In this document: positions 35,243 to 43,770 of the stretch, piece after piece
Layout: every line of letters starts with the position of its first letter
How positions within the stretch are numbered: the first letter of the stretch is position 1
Assembly (NCBI GenBank): GCA_049840815.1
Contig: JASGJI010000005.1
Coordinates: 1 to 64,000, forward strand
From: JASGDN01 sp049840815
Lineage (GTDB): Bacteria; Chloroflexota; Chloroflexia; Thermomicrobiales; UBA6265
Direction: 5' to 3'
Length of the DNA: 64,000 nt
Notes under the pieces: generated by a model
The model's input: the letters and a program-made list of their open reading frames with translations, nothing else
Told to the model about the DNA's origin: nothing
Databases searched by the model: none
Made by a program: the position numbers and the translations under genes

Positions 35243-35590
35243 ATGAACGCCGAACACGTCCTCCTCGCCGACCAACGGCATTCTGGCCGCGCCGCTCGCC
35301 CGTTGAATCGGCTCTCCCAACCGCTGACCGCCCGCTCCACCCCCAAGGACACAACCATGAACACCTGGTTCCTCGACACCGACATCCAGCTCCAGATCTC
35401 CGAGATGAAGCGCCAGGATATGCTCCGCAACGCCCTGCGCAAGCAGCAGCTGCGCGATACCAATGCCTCGGCCTCCACCATCACCAACCTGCGCTTCACC
35501 CTCGCCAATGCCCTCATCGCGCTCGGGCAGGCCGTCAAGCCGGCCTCCCGCGCCGAGGAGTGGACCGGGTCCACCCGCACCGCCGCGTAA
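35243..35590 (+). CDS. Small helical protein of unknown function
   Basis: 115 residues from the first ATG (AAGGA 5 bases upstream). A second in-frame ATG at 35357 also has AAGGA (7 bases upstream) and would give 77 residues. The second half, starting MNTWFLDTDIQLQISEMKRQ, looks like an amphipathic helix followed by a short hydrophobic helix (TNLRFTLANALIALGQAV) that could sit at a membrane surface. Third-position GC is high through both parts, so the longer form may be genuine. No family recognised. It lies between the small transcription unit and parAB. Confidence 0.5.
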   Translation: MNAEHVLLADQRHSGRAARPLNRLSQPLTARSTPKDTTMNTWFLDTDIQLQISEMKRQDMLRNALRKQQLRDTNASASTITNLRFTLANALIALGQAVKPASRAEEWTGSTRTAA

Positions 35591-35612
35591 TCCGCGCAAC
35601 CATGCGGACCCC

Positions 35613-35660
35613 ACCCCGAAGACCCGGCCCCACGGACTGTTCGCGCAGCCGGGGCGGGGT
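35613..35660 (+). terminator. Imperfect hairpin after the small helical protein gene
   Basis: ACCCCG and CCCGGC pair with GCCGGG and CGGGGT across an internal bulge and a loop of about 19 bases; TTCTTC follows. Weak but well placed, 22 bases past the stop. Confidence 0.35.
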
Positions 35661-35792
35661 TCTTCATGCGTCGCGGCCAGCGCGTAAAAGCCCTTGCCCG
35701 CATGCGCACGCTGGTGCCACACTGGCAGGCAGAACACATCCGCCCGAGCCCACAGCCTGCGGCCTCCACCACCCGACGGGATTCACCGGACC

Positions 35793-36566
35793 ATGACTCG
35801 CATCATCGCCTTCTTCAATCAGAAGGGCGGCACCGCCAAGACCACCAGCACCCTCAACGTCGCCGCCGCCCTCGCCGAGCGGGGTCATCGCGTCCTGATC
35901 GTCGATCTCGATCCCCAGGCCAGCCTCTCGATGGCCACCGGCATCGATGTCGCGGCCATCGACCTCAGCGTCTACGACCTCCTGCTCGATGACGCGGTGG
36001 GCATCGCCGACATCGCCCTCCCGACCACCATGCCCGGCGTGGACATCGCGCCATCGCATCCCGACCTCGCCGCCGCCGAGCTCGAACTGCTGAACGTGCT
36101 CGAGCGAGAACGGCAGCTCGATCACCGGATCGCGGGTGCCGATCTTTCCCCATACGACTTCGTCCTGATCGACGCGCCGCCTGCCCTCAACATCATCTCG
36201 ATCAACATCCTGGTCGCCACGCAGGAACTCGTGATTCCCATCGAGCCGCACCCGCTCTCGCTGATGGTCCTCCGCCGCCTCTTCGAGACCATCCGCCGCA
36301 TCCAGCGTCTCAATCCGGACCTCGTGCTCCTCGGCTTCCTGCCAACGAAGGTCCACCATTCGTCGCGCCTCGCAAACGACATGCTGGACACCCTGCGCGA
36401 TCAGTTCCCGGAGCTGCCGCTCCTTCCGACGATCCCACTCTCCGTGAAGGGGGCCGAATCGACGGCTGAGCGCACCAGCGTGCTGCAATACATGCCGAAA
36501 TCGAACGTCGCCGCCGCCTATCGCGAGGTCGGGGAGTGGATCGAGTCGGCCGGGAGCGACGCATGA
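35793..36566 (+). CDS. parA: Chromosome-partitioning ATPase ParA
   Basis: 257 residues. ATP-driven partner of ParB that moves replicated origins apart. The deviant Walker A reads KGGTAKTT, with Ala in place of the usual second Gly before Lys, a variant seen in some ParA proteins. Walker A' is VLIVDLDPQAS, followed by LIDAPPALNIISIN and IPIEPHPLSLMVL. The stop overlaps the parB start by four bases (ATGA), a strong sign that this is the cognate ParA. Differs clearly from the first ParA in the window (30701-31573). Confidence 0.93.
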   Translation: MTRIIAFFNQKGGTAKTTSTLNVAAALAERGHRVLIVDLDPQASLSMATGIDVAAIDLSVYDLLLDDAVGIADIALPTTMPGVDIAPSHPDLAAAELELLNVLERERQLDHRIAGADLSPYDFVLIDAPPALNIISINILVATQELVIPIEPHPLSLMVLRRLFETIRRIQRLNPDLVLLGFLPTKVHHSSRLANDMLDTLRDQFPELPLLPTIPLSVKGAESTAERTSVLQYMPKSNVAAAYREVGEWIESAGSDA

Positions 36567-37615
36567 CCGATCGCGCCGCCGCTCGCAGCCGCCGCAAGTT
36601 CACGGTCGATGCCCTCTTCGAGGACACCCGTCCCCAGGCGAAGGGCGTCGCCGACCTCCGCGATGCCAAGGAGATCTCGCTCGACCGGATCGTGCCTGAC
36701 CCCGACCAGCCGCGTCGCCACTTCGATCCGGATCGGCTGGAGGAGCTCGAGGCCAGCATCCGGTCCGAAGGCGTCCTCCAACCGATCGTCGTGCGATACG
36801 TCGAAGCCGACGACCAGTACGTCATCGTCCATGGGGAACGCCGATGGCGGGCCTCCGGGCTTGCCGGGCAGACGACCATCCCCGCACTCGTCCGCGATGT
36901 CCCCGAGGACCGCCGGCTGCTTCAGCAGCTGATGGAGAACGTCGTCCGCGACGACCTGAACGCGGTCGATCGCGCCAACGCCCTCCGCACGCTCCGCAGC
37001 CAGCTCGGCGATCCGGCCTGGGAGACCGTGGCGGAGGCCGTCGGCATCAAGCGGAGCCGCCTCTTCCAGCTCCTCGGCACCGGCAAGCTCTCGCCGGAAG
37101 CCCAGGCGAACATCCAGCAAGGGACGCTCAGCGAGAAGCAGAGCCGCCTGCTCCAGGGGCTTTCCGAGGCACGGCAAGAGGCGCTACGCCACTGGCTGGT
37201 GATCGACCAGCCGCCAGCATCTCTCGCCAGCCGCGTCGCCCGCGCCTTCCGCGATCACCCGCTTGCCGACGAGTCCTCGGTGGAGGAAGCGACAGCGGCC
37301 CTCGCGACGCTGCGGGACCTCGCGCTGGTCTCCGACCCCATCCAGCAGCGCACGCAATCGATCGCCCTGCTCTCGGCAATCGAACGCGCGCAGACCGGCA
37401 CGAAGGCCGACCGCACCAGCCTGAAGCGCCTCTCCAGTCTCGTCGGCACGCGGACATTCGATGCCCAGCGTTTCGCCCAGGAGACCGGCGCCATCAGCAA
37501 GGGACTGGCCGAACTCGCGATGGCCACCGGCGAACGCGACGCGGCGGTGGACGAGCAACTCCGCGCCCTCCGCCGGGCGATCAACGCCCTGCTGGACGAC
37601 GCCCCTTCCGCCTGA
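36563..37615 (+). CDS. parB: Chromosome-partitioning protein ParB
   Basis: 350 residues. CTP-dependent clamp that loads at parS sites. N-terminal ParB/Srx domain with ISLDRIVPDPDQPRRHFD (about 37-54) and the CTP-binding GERRWRAS box near 93-100, then ENVVRDDLNAVDRA, and a helix-turn-helix (TVAEAVGIKRSRLFQLL, about 155-171). The remaining 180 residues are helical and include a dimerisation-type C-terminus. No parS-like 16-base palindrome was noticed in the window. Overlaps parA. Confidence 0.94.
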   Translation: MTDRAAARSRRKFTVDALFEDTRPQAKGVADLRDAKEISLDRIVPDPDQPRRHFDPDRLEELEASIRSEGVLQPIVVRYVEADDQYVIVHGERRWRASGLAGQTTIPALVRDVPEDRRLLQQLMENVVRDDLNAVDRANALRTLRSQLGDPAWETVAEAVGIKRSRLFQLLGTGKLSPEAQANIQQGTLSEKQSRLLQGLSEARQEALRHWLVIDQPPASLASRVARAFRDHPLADESSVEEATAALATLRDLALVSDPIQQRTQSIALLSAIERAQTGTKADRTSLKRLSSLVGTRTFDAQRFAQETGAISKGLAELAMATGERDAAVDEQLRALRRAINALLDDAPSA

Positions 37616-37727
37616 TCAACCCGAGCGGCACGGCTCCTGCATAGGGGTAGGCAGGTATCACCGATACCGCCGGGTTTTCAGGGATTGGCGGAGACATGAA
37701 CGTCTCACGCTTGGGAGGAGTGTTTCC

Positions 37728-38279
37728 ATGCATCCGACGTCGCTCACCTCGATTCGCGCATTCACCGTTGGCCTGCTGCTGGCAGGATCGACCTTCGCCG
37801 GGGCGGTCGGTCTGGCCGCCGCGCAGGATTCGACCGCCGCAACGACCACCGAGAGCCATCTCGCGCATATCCACAAGGGCACCTGCGCCAATCTTGATCC
37901 CGCCCCGCAGCAAAACCTGAACAACGTCGAGCCACGCAAGGACGATGACGATGACAAGACGCCGGAACCCCAGGGCATCCTGACGGCGCCCCAGGTGCTC
38001 TACTCGGCGACCGAGGTCGACATGAAACTGGATGACATGCTCTCCGAAGCCCATGCCATCAACGTCCACCTCAGCGCCGAGCACCCGGAGGTCTACATCG
38101 CCTGCGGTGACATCGGCGGCACCGTGATCGACGACGACCTGTACATCGGCCTCGCCCCGCAGAACGACTCCGGCTACTACGGCGTCGCCAAGCTGCACAA
38201 GGACGGCGACAAGACCCACGTCGAGATCTTCCTTGTCGTGCCGTCGGAAAACCCATCGAATGCCACACCGGTCGCCTGA
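37728..38279 (+). CDS. Secreted protein with HLAHIHKGTC motif, function unknown
   Basis: 183 residues. GGGAGGAG sits 7 bases before the ATG. A typical Sec signal peptide (FTVGLLLAGSTFAGAVGLAAAQ, about 11-33) is followed by an ordered His-containing segment HLAHIHKGTCANLDPAP and a long acidic linker (DDDDDK). A second Cys occurs in YIACGDIGG near 126 and may pair with the first. The layout resembles CHRD-like or copper-binding exported proteins, but I cannot name a family. Probably periplasmic or cell-surface. Confidence 0.7.
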   Translation: MHPTSLTSIRAFTVGLLLAGSTFAGAVGLAAAQDSTAATTTESHLAHIHKGTCANLDPAPQQNLNNVEPRKDDDDDKTPEPQGILTAPQVLYSATEVDMKLDDMLSEAHAINVHLSAEHPEVYIACGDIGGTVIDDDLYIGLAPQNDSGYYGVAKLHKDGDKTHVEIFLVVPSENPSNATPVA

Positions 38280-38298
38280 CACGCGGCGAACCTGCTCG

Positions 38299-38334
38299 AC
38301 GGATCGGGATGGCTGCGATGCCATCCCGATCCGT
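38299..38334 (+). terminator. Terminator hairpin after the secreted-protein gene
   Basis: A perfect 14-bp stem (38299-38312 with 38321-38334) and an 8-base loop, 20 bases past the stop. Confidence 0.7.
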
Positions 38335-38466
38335 CATGTTCGGCGTAGACCGTATCGGGCGTGCGCATCTGGTACGCTCTGCGGGGCCACGCCTCGGCCC
38401 CATCGCCGCCCGGCACGCGCGTCCATACGGTCCGCCTGCCCCACTCCGAGAGACGCACACGCCCTC

Positions 38467-39282
38467 ATGCCTTCTGCCTTCCTGCGTTCCCGCCGCGCCA
38501 TGCTCGCCCCAATCGTGCTCACAACCCTCCTCGTCCTCTCCGGATGCGGAACCAGCGACAAGGCAGCCGAGCCGACCGCCACGGCCGCTCCCGTCGCCAG
38601 CCCCACCCTCGCGCCCGGCGAGGTCTCCGTCGATTCGCTGCTCGACCGGATCGACGCCGCATGGCCGAACGTGCAGTCGATGGTCTCCACCTCGAGGTCC
38701 GGCCAATACGCCGACGCGCAGCAGGCGATCGCCTCGACGCCGCCAACCGATCAGATGGTGACGGTCGAAAAGGTCGTCAAGCCATCCGCCCGCAGCATCA
38801 GCACGAGCATCGGCGGGGTATCGGTCGACGACCAGATGGCCGTGAATGGAATCGTCTATTTCCGGGGGCAATCCGTGACCAACGCCATCGCGCCATTCAT
38901 GGATGCCTCCACCTGGGTGCAGGTCGATCCGACGCTGGTCCCGGAGGATTCCCCGGTGGGTCAGCAACTCGCCTATCTCACCTCCCCGCTTCAGGCACCC
39001 TACGGCACCGTGAGCGACGGCCTCCGCAGCCGTGGCGCGACAAAGACGGGCCAGGTGACGGTCGGTGGCCGCACCTGCGATGTCTATGCGTTCACCGACA
39101 GCGTTTCCGGCGAAGAAGGTATCGCCTACACCCTCGCCCTCGACAGCGCCGGCCTCCCCTGCGCGCTGACGGCTTCGGCGGGCGGCTACGCGAACGTCAC
39201 GACCTGGACCTTCAACGACCTCAGCATCGTCATCACGGCACCCGCCAACGCCGTGTCGGTGATGGGCACGCCGGAAAGCTGA
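38467..39282 (+). CDS. Lipoprotein, possibly LppX/LprG-like
   Basis: 271 residues. The N-terminus has a lipoprotein signal with lipobox LVLSGC (Cys near residue 27), then a Thr/Ala/Pro linker. The mature part has alternating strands, VVKPSARSISTSIGGV, GIVYFRGQSVT and STWVQVDP, a pattern that resembles actinobacterial LppX/LprAFG lipid-carrier lipoproteins, but this is tentative. Exported and anchored by the Cys lipid. Start: the ATG nearest the signal peptide; no clear ribosome site. The gap upstream contains the previous gene's terminator. Confidence 0.72.
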   Translation: MPSAFLRSRRAMLAPIVLTTLLVLSGCGTSDKAAEPTATAAPVASPTLAPGEVSVDSLLDRIDAAWPNVQSMVSTSRSGQYADAQQAIASTPPTDQMVTVEKVVKPSARSISTSIGGVSVDDQMAVNGIVYFRGQSVTNAIAPFMDASTWVQVDPTLVPEDSPVGQQLAYLTSPLQAPYGTVSDGLRSRGATKTGQVTVGGRTCDVYAFTDSVSGEEGIAYTLALDSAGLPCALTASAGGYANVTTWTFNDLSIVITAPANAVSVMGTPES

Positions 39283-39501
39283 TCGCTGCCAAAATGGCGG
39301 ACGACGTGAGCACGGGACGACATGAAGACCGCAGCGTGACGGTCCCTACCGACCGACGATGGCCGTCTCTTTGGCGAGCATCCTCCCGGACACCTTCAGT
39401 ACACACGCGGAGCGCATTGTGCGACACTGCGGACGTCATCCTCAATCGAGGCCGAATGGCGCGGAACGGTGGGCTTCACGACTTCTGAAGGGGGCGTGCA
39501 G

Positions 39502-40629
39502 ATGGTTTCGTCAGGATCGGGAACAGGGCATGCACGACGCATCGTCCTGACGTTCGGGGTGCTCGTCGCACTGCTGATGTCGGCGATGCCCGCTGGCATC
39601 ACGGCAGCGGCGCAATCGTCGGCCATGTCCGTCGAGGATCTGGTGGAAAAGGTCGGACCGGCCGTCGTCACCGTCATCAACATGACCCAGGCGGCGGATG
39701 CAAACGGCAATGTCACCTTGCAGGCCAGCAGCAGCGGCACCGGCTTCATCATCGATAAGGACGGCCACATCGTCACCAACTGGCACGTCGTCTACGGCGG
39801 CGAGGCTTTCATCGCCATTCTCTCCGATGGCACCCAGGTCGAGGCCGGCCTCGTGGGCAGCGACCCGCGCGACGACCTCGCGATGGTGAAGATCGATCCC
39901 GCCAAGGTTCCCGCGACCGTGTCCTTCGGCGACTCCGATTCACTGAAGCCGGGCGCACCAGTCGTCGCAATCGGTTCTCCCCTCGGCGCCTTCACAAACA
40001 CCGTCACCGATGGCATCGTCAGTGGTCTCGGCCGGAACGAGTTCGCCGAGAGCGGCGGCTCCTACCAATGCCAGAACTACACGAACCTGATCCAGCACAC
40101 CGCCCCGATCAACCATGGCAATTCCGGTGGCCCACTCTTCAACATGAAGGGTGAGGTAATCGGTGTGAACACCCTCGGCCTGCCGACGTACAACGGGGAG
40201 CCGGTGCAGGGCCTCTTCTTCGCCGTCCCGAGCAACCTCGTGAAGGATGTCGCCACCCAGCTGATCGATACCGGCAAGATCGCCGCGCCGTTCATCGGCG
40301 CGAGCATGGTGCCGATCACGCCGGATCTCAACGCCCAGTACCAGATCGGCGTCGATTCCGGAATGCTCGTCTACGACATCTCCCGGAACTCCGCTGCCGA
40401 CGACGCCGGCCTCGAGGAAGGCGATGTGATTCTCGCCGTGGACAACTTCGACATCACCCAGACCACGTCGCTGTCCCAGATCCTGCTGAACTACAAGCCG
40501 GGGGACACCGTGACGCTCACCATCCTGCGCCCCGACAAGAACGACGCGTGGCAGAAGGGAACGGTGAAGCTCACTTTCGGCGAGACCCCGCAGGCACTCT
40601 TCGAGCGCTGCGCCCTCTCCGACGGGTAG
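39502..40629 (+). CDS. HtrA/DegP-family serine protease with PDZ domain
   Basis: 375 residues. GAAGGGGG lies 7 bases before the ATG; a GTG 6 bases earlier is too close to it. A Sec signal/anchor (about residues 13-36) leads to a trypsin-like domain with His in TNWHVV (near 95), Asp in DPRDDLAMVK (near 124) and Ser in HGNSGGPLF (near 205). One PDZ domain (about 275-365) with an IGVDSGMLVYDI-type groove follows. Two Cys (one at SYQCQNY) could form a disulfide. Extracytoplasmic protein quality control is the usual role. Confidence 0.93.
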   Translation: MVSSGSGTGHARRIVLTFGVLVALLMSAMPAGITAAAQSSAMSVEDLVEKVGPAVVTVINMTQAADANGNVTLQASSSGTGFIIDKDGHIVTNWHVVYGGEAFIAILSDGTQVEAGLVGSDPRDDLAMVKIDPAKVPATVSFGDSDSLKPGAPVVAIGSPLGAFTNTVTDGIVSGLGRNEFAESGGSYQCQNYTNLIQHTAPINHGNSGGPLFNMKGEVIGVNTLGLPTYNGEPVQGLFFAVPSNLVKDVATQLIDTGKIAAPFIGASMVPITPDLNAQYQIGVDSGMLVYDISRNSAADDAGLEEGDVILAVDNFDITQTTSLSQILLNYKPGDTVTLTILRPDKNDAWQKGTVKLTFGETPQALFERCALSDG

Positions 40630-40657
40630 CCATCGCCATCTGAAGGCCATCATGAGC

Positions 40658-40688
40658 GAACCCGGCCTCCCACCATGGGGCCGGGTTC
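40658..40688 (+). terminator. Hairpin after the HtrA gene
   Basis: A 10-bp stem (40658-40667 with 40679-40688) and an 11-base loop. It overlaps nothing coding, 29 bases past the stop. Confidence 0.6.
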
Positions 40689-40789
40689 CTCGCGTTCGGT
40701 TGCTGCCTTCACGCGGAGATGACGTACTGTTTCCTCGGCAGGAACCGGGCACGGACCCCGGTCAGGACGAGCAGGAGGACAGCGCAACC

Positions 40790-41533
40790 ATGCATGCCTA
40801 TCGAACCTACATGCGGGAGCTGACGCAGCTCCTCGACACCGTGACCGAGACCCAGGGCGAGCGGATGGAAACCGCCGCCGCGTGGATGGCGGACTCCATC
40901 GCCGCCGGTGGCGTGGTGCACCTCTTCGGCAGCGGGCACTCCCACATGATCGCGGAAGAGGTCTTCCATCGCGCTGGCAGCCTGATGCCGCTGAACCCGA
41001 TGCTGGACATCAACCTCACGTTCCTCGGCTCAGTGAACGCCACCGCGCTCGAACGCACCTCCGGCTACGGCAGGGTAGTCGTGGCCTCCCACGACATCCG
41101 GCCGGGCGAGGTCGTCTTCGTGATCAGCAACTCCGGCGTCAACCCGGTCCCGATCGAGGTCGCGCTGGAGGCAAAAGCCAAAGGCGCCCGCACGATCTCC
41201 ATCACCTCGGATCGGCACTACGTCGATGCTCCCTCCCGCCATGCGTCCGGGAAGCGCCTCGCGGACGTCACCGACCTCACGATCGACACCTGCATTGCCG
41301 CCGGAGATGCCCTCGTGGAGGTACCGGGAACCACCTACCGCAGCGGCGGCGCGTCCTCGGCGGTGGGGATCGCCATCATCAACGCCATTGTCGCCGAGAC
41401 CGCCGCGAACCTCGCCGAACGGGGCGCCGATCCGCCGCTGATCCCGACGATGAACCTGCCCGGCGGGGACGAGGCGATGGAGACGCTCGTCGCCACGTAT
41501 GGCGCGCGACTTCCCCTCCTGAAACGGGCCTGA
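40790..41533 (+). CDS. SIS-domain sugar isomerase-like protein
   Basis: 247 residues; AGGAGG lies 11 bases upstream. SIS domains bind phosphosugars. Landmarks: HLFGSGHSHMIAEE near 44-57, FVISNSGVNPVPIEVAL near 112-128 and GARTISITSD near 134. Fits the UPF0309 family of putative phosphosugar-binding proteins; N-acetylmuramic acid 6-P etherases and GlmS-type isomerases are relatives. The substrate is unknown. Convergent with the second L,D-transpeptidase gene, with a strong shared hairpin. Confidence 0.85.
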   Translation: MHAYRTYMRELTQLLDTVTETQGERMETAAAWMADSIAAGGVVHLFGSGHSHMIAEEVFHRAGSLMPLNPMLDINLTFLGSVNATALERTSGYGRVVVASHDIRPGEVVFVISNSGVNPVPIEVALEAKAKGARTISITSDRHYVDAPSRHASGKRLADVTDLTIDTCIAAGDALVEVPGTTYRSGGASSAVGIAIINAIVAETAANLAERGADPPLIPTMNLPGGDEAMETLVATYGARLPLLKRA

Positions 41534-41538
41534 ACGCA

Positions 41539-41572
41539 GGAAGGGCGCGGATCAGATGATCCGCGCCCTTCC
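41539..41572. terminator. Bidirectional terminator between convergent SIS and L,D-transpeptidase genes
   Basis: A perfect 16-bp inverted repeat (41539-41554 with 41557-41572), 6 bases past the SIS stop and 14 from the opposing stop, with CCCCTT following on the plus strand. Confidence 0.75.
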
Positions 41573-41585
41573 CCTTGCAGCTAGG

Positions 41586-43529
41586 CTAGTAGTGGATCAC
41601 CACCCGCATCCCGATCGGGGCCTGCGCGTATAGCCATGCGGCCACGTCGAGCGGCAGGTTGATGCAGCCGTGGCTCATCGTATGCCCGAAGTTGTTGTGC
41701 CAGTACGCCCCGTGAATCGCATGCCCACGATCCGTGAAGTACATCACCCACGGCACATTCGGCACGTTGTAGTACTCACCGCCCAACACGCCGGACATCG
41801 TCTGCGACGGCAGCTTCGTGTTGACGCGATACGTCCCCGTCGGCGTGTCGAAGCCGGGACGTCCGGTACTGACGTAGGTGCCCAGCACCCGCGTATTCCC
41901 ACGGTAGACGACCATGTACTGGGTCGAGAGGTTCACATCGACCCAGAGTTCGCCCTGCGCGGCGGAAATCCCGGTCAGGTAGGTCGTCGAGATGAATCCG
42001 GCCTGCCCGGCGCACGTCACCGGCTGCCACCCGTTGGACGCCGTACCCCGGAACTGGACGATCGACCCCTCCGGCAGCGTCGTGATGACCGGTGCGGATG
42101 TGCTCGGCTGCGTGCGGCAGTTGAGGCCACCGCCGCCGGTGCCCGTGACGACACCAGAAGTCCCTGGTGCCGGCGTCGCGGTCGCGGTCGGGGTTGCGCC
42201 CGGCGTCTTCACCGGCGTCGGGGTGATCGTCACCCCGGCGAGGTAGGTTGTCGAAATGAACCCGGCCTGGCCGGCGCAGGTCACCGGCTGCCAGCCATTG
42301 GACGCCGCCCCGCGATACGGCAGCACGGTCCCGTCCGGCACCGTCGTGATGATGACGCCCGATGTGCTTGGCGTGCGACGGCAGTTGACGCCCGCGCCAC
42401 CGGTCCCCTGCACCTTCCCGCCCGCGACCGGTGTTCCGGTCGGCGCAACGGTGGCCGTCCTGGTTGCCGTGGCAGTCGTCGTGATTGTGCCCGTGATGGT
42501 CGGCGAGACCGTGCCAGTACCTGTCGGTGTCAGGGTTGGTGTGGCAGTGCCAGTCGGGCGCGGCGTGGCCGTCGGCGTCACAGGGATACCGGTGAGATAC
42601 GCAGTGACAATGTAGCCGTTCTGGCCATTGCAGATGACCGGCTGCCATCCGTTGGCGGCGGCTCCACGGTACACGACCGTGCCGCCTTCACGCACGACGA
42701 CGATCACCGCGCTCGACACCGAAGGCTGGGTGCGGCAGTTGACGCCGCCTCCACCAGTCCCCGTCACCTTGCCGGAAACCGGGGCGAGCGTCGGGGTGAT
42801 CGATGGCGTCACCGTGCGGGTCGGGGTTGCCGTGGTCGTAGCGGTAGTGGTCGTGGTACTGGTCGCGGTCGCGGAAGGCGATGGACTGGACGTCGCCGTC
42901 TGCGTGACAGAGGGCGACGGGGCGACGCTTGCCGTCTCGGTCACGGTGGCCACGTCAGTCGCCGTGCTTGTGGGCGCAGCATCGGTCGCGGTGACGGATG
43001 GCACCGAATCCGCCACGGTGATGATCGACGCGTCATCTGTTGGCGACGGCTCGACCGCAGGCTCGAAGACCGGCGTAGCGATCAACTCGATCCGGATCGC
43101 GTTCTCCCCAACGGACGGATCGACCCAGAAGGTGTCGAGCTTGCGCTGGAACGGCCCGTCGCCCTCCCATTTCCAGGTGATCTCGTAGGTGTGCGCCCCC
43201 TCGGCGAGGCCATCAAGATGCGCTTTGCCATCGAGAATGTCGACACAGGTCACGCCGTCAACACACAACCGATAGCCATCGGCGATGAGCTGATCGTCCG
43301 CGTCGACCACCCGGAAGGAGACGGCAGCAGTCATCGGCGCGACGTCGACCGGCTCCTGCGTCGCGATCTCGCCCTGCGGCTCGTCCACGACCGGCGTGCC
43401 GCTCTCCTGCGCGATGACCGTGCGCAGCGCGAGCGGTTGCGCGACGGAAAGCAGCAGCGACAACATGGCCACCATGAACCAGGCTACCCGCATATGACGC
43501 GCAAACGAAAGGCGAGCGTTCGCTTTCAT
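41586..43529 (-). CDS. L,D-transpeptidase with three SH3-like repeats and Thr/Pro linkers
   Basis: 647 residues. Signal peptide/anchor at about 14-38 (VAWFMVAMLSLLLSVAQP). A beta-rich region (about 60-150) contains an invariant-looking Cys pair and is followed by a Thr/Ser/Ala/Pro-rich stretch of about 100 residues. Three bacterial SH3-like modules of about 60 residues then alternate with Thr/Pro linkers; each has VNCR or LNCR and NGWQPV signatures. The C-terminal YkuD domain has HGAYWHNNFG and catalytic SHGCIN. Likely bound to the wall by the SH3 modules, where it cross-links peptidoglycan. Start chosen because GGGGG lies about 8 bases upstream and the signal peptide begins there. Confidence 0.9.
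   Translation of the reverse strand: MKANARLSFARHMRVAWFMVAMLSLLLSVAQPLALRTVIAQESGTPVVDEPQGEIATQEPVDVAPMTAAVSFRVVDADDQLIADGYRLCVDGVTCVDILDGKAHLDGLAEGAHTYEITWKWEGDGPFQRKLDTFWVDPSVGENAIRIELIATPVFEPAVEPSPTDDASIITVADSVPSVTATDAAPTSTATDVATVTETASVAPSPSVTQTATSSPSPSATATSTTTTTATTTATPTRTVTPSITPTLAPVSGKVTGTGGGGVNCRTQPSVSSAVIVVVREGGTVVYRGAAANGWQPVICNGQNGYIVTAYLTGIPVTPTATPRPTGTATPTLTPTGTGTVSPTITGTITTTATATRTATVAPTGTPVAGGKVQGTGGAGVNCRRTPSTSGVIITTVPDGTVLPYRGAASNGWQPVTCAGQAGFISTTYLAGVTITPTPVKTPGATPTATATPAPGTSGVVTGTGGGGLNCRTQPSTSAPVITTLPEGSIVQFRGTASNGWQPVTCAGQAGFISTTYLTGISAAQGELWVDVNLSTQYMVVYRGNTRVLGTYVSTGRPGFDTPTGTYRVNTKLPSQTMSGVLGGEYYNVPNVPWVMYFTDRGHAIHGAYWHNNFGHTMSHGCINLPLDVAAWLYAQAPIGMRVVIHY
41965..42777 (-). 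repeat. Three tandem SH3-module coding repeats
   Basis: Modules at about 42582-42777, 42228-42426 and 41965-42157 are similar at the DNA level; the two 3'-most are the closest (repeated AGGTAGGT.GTCGA and GGCTGCCA.CC blocks). This indicates internal duplication, with linkers in between differing in length. Confidence 0.7.
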
Positions 43530-43770
43530 GACAGAGCCCCCACGATCCCCGGCACCTCTCCCCAGCGGATGCGACCGGGATACGGACCCACGGCAGCGCC
43601 GAGAATGTATGTCACCTCGGCGCCAACACGGGAACCACGCACACACCGTCTCTTCTGAAATCCATGTCCCTGTGCGCATCATACATCGGCATCGGCTCGC
43701 CATGCATCCCGCCCGATTCACGCGTGATCGCGCCGCATTCCGGACCGCTGCACGAGCCGAAACGACTCCG

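Noticed and set aside
41965..42777. CRISPR-like spacing of the repeated SH3 segments
   Set aside because: The repeats are about 195-bp coding modules read in frame within a wall protein; spacers are Thr/Pro linkers.
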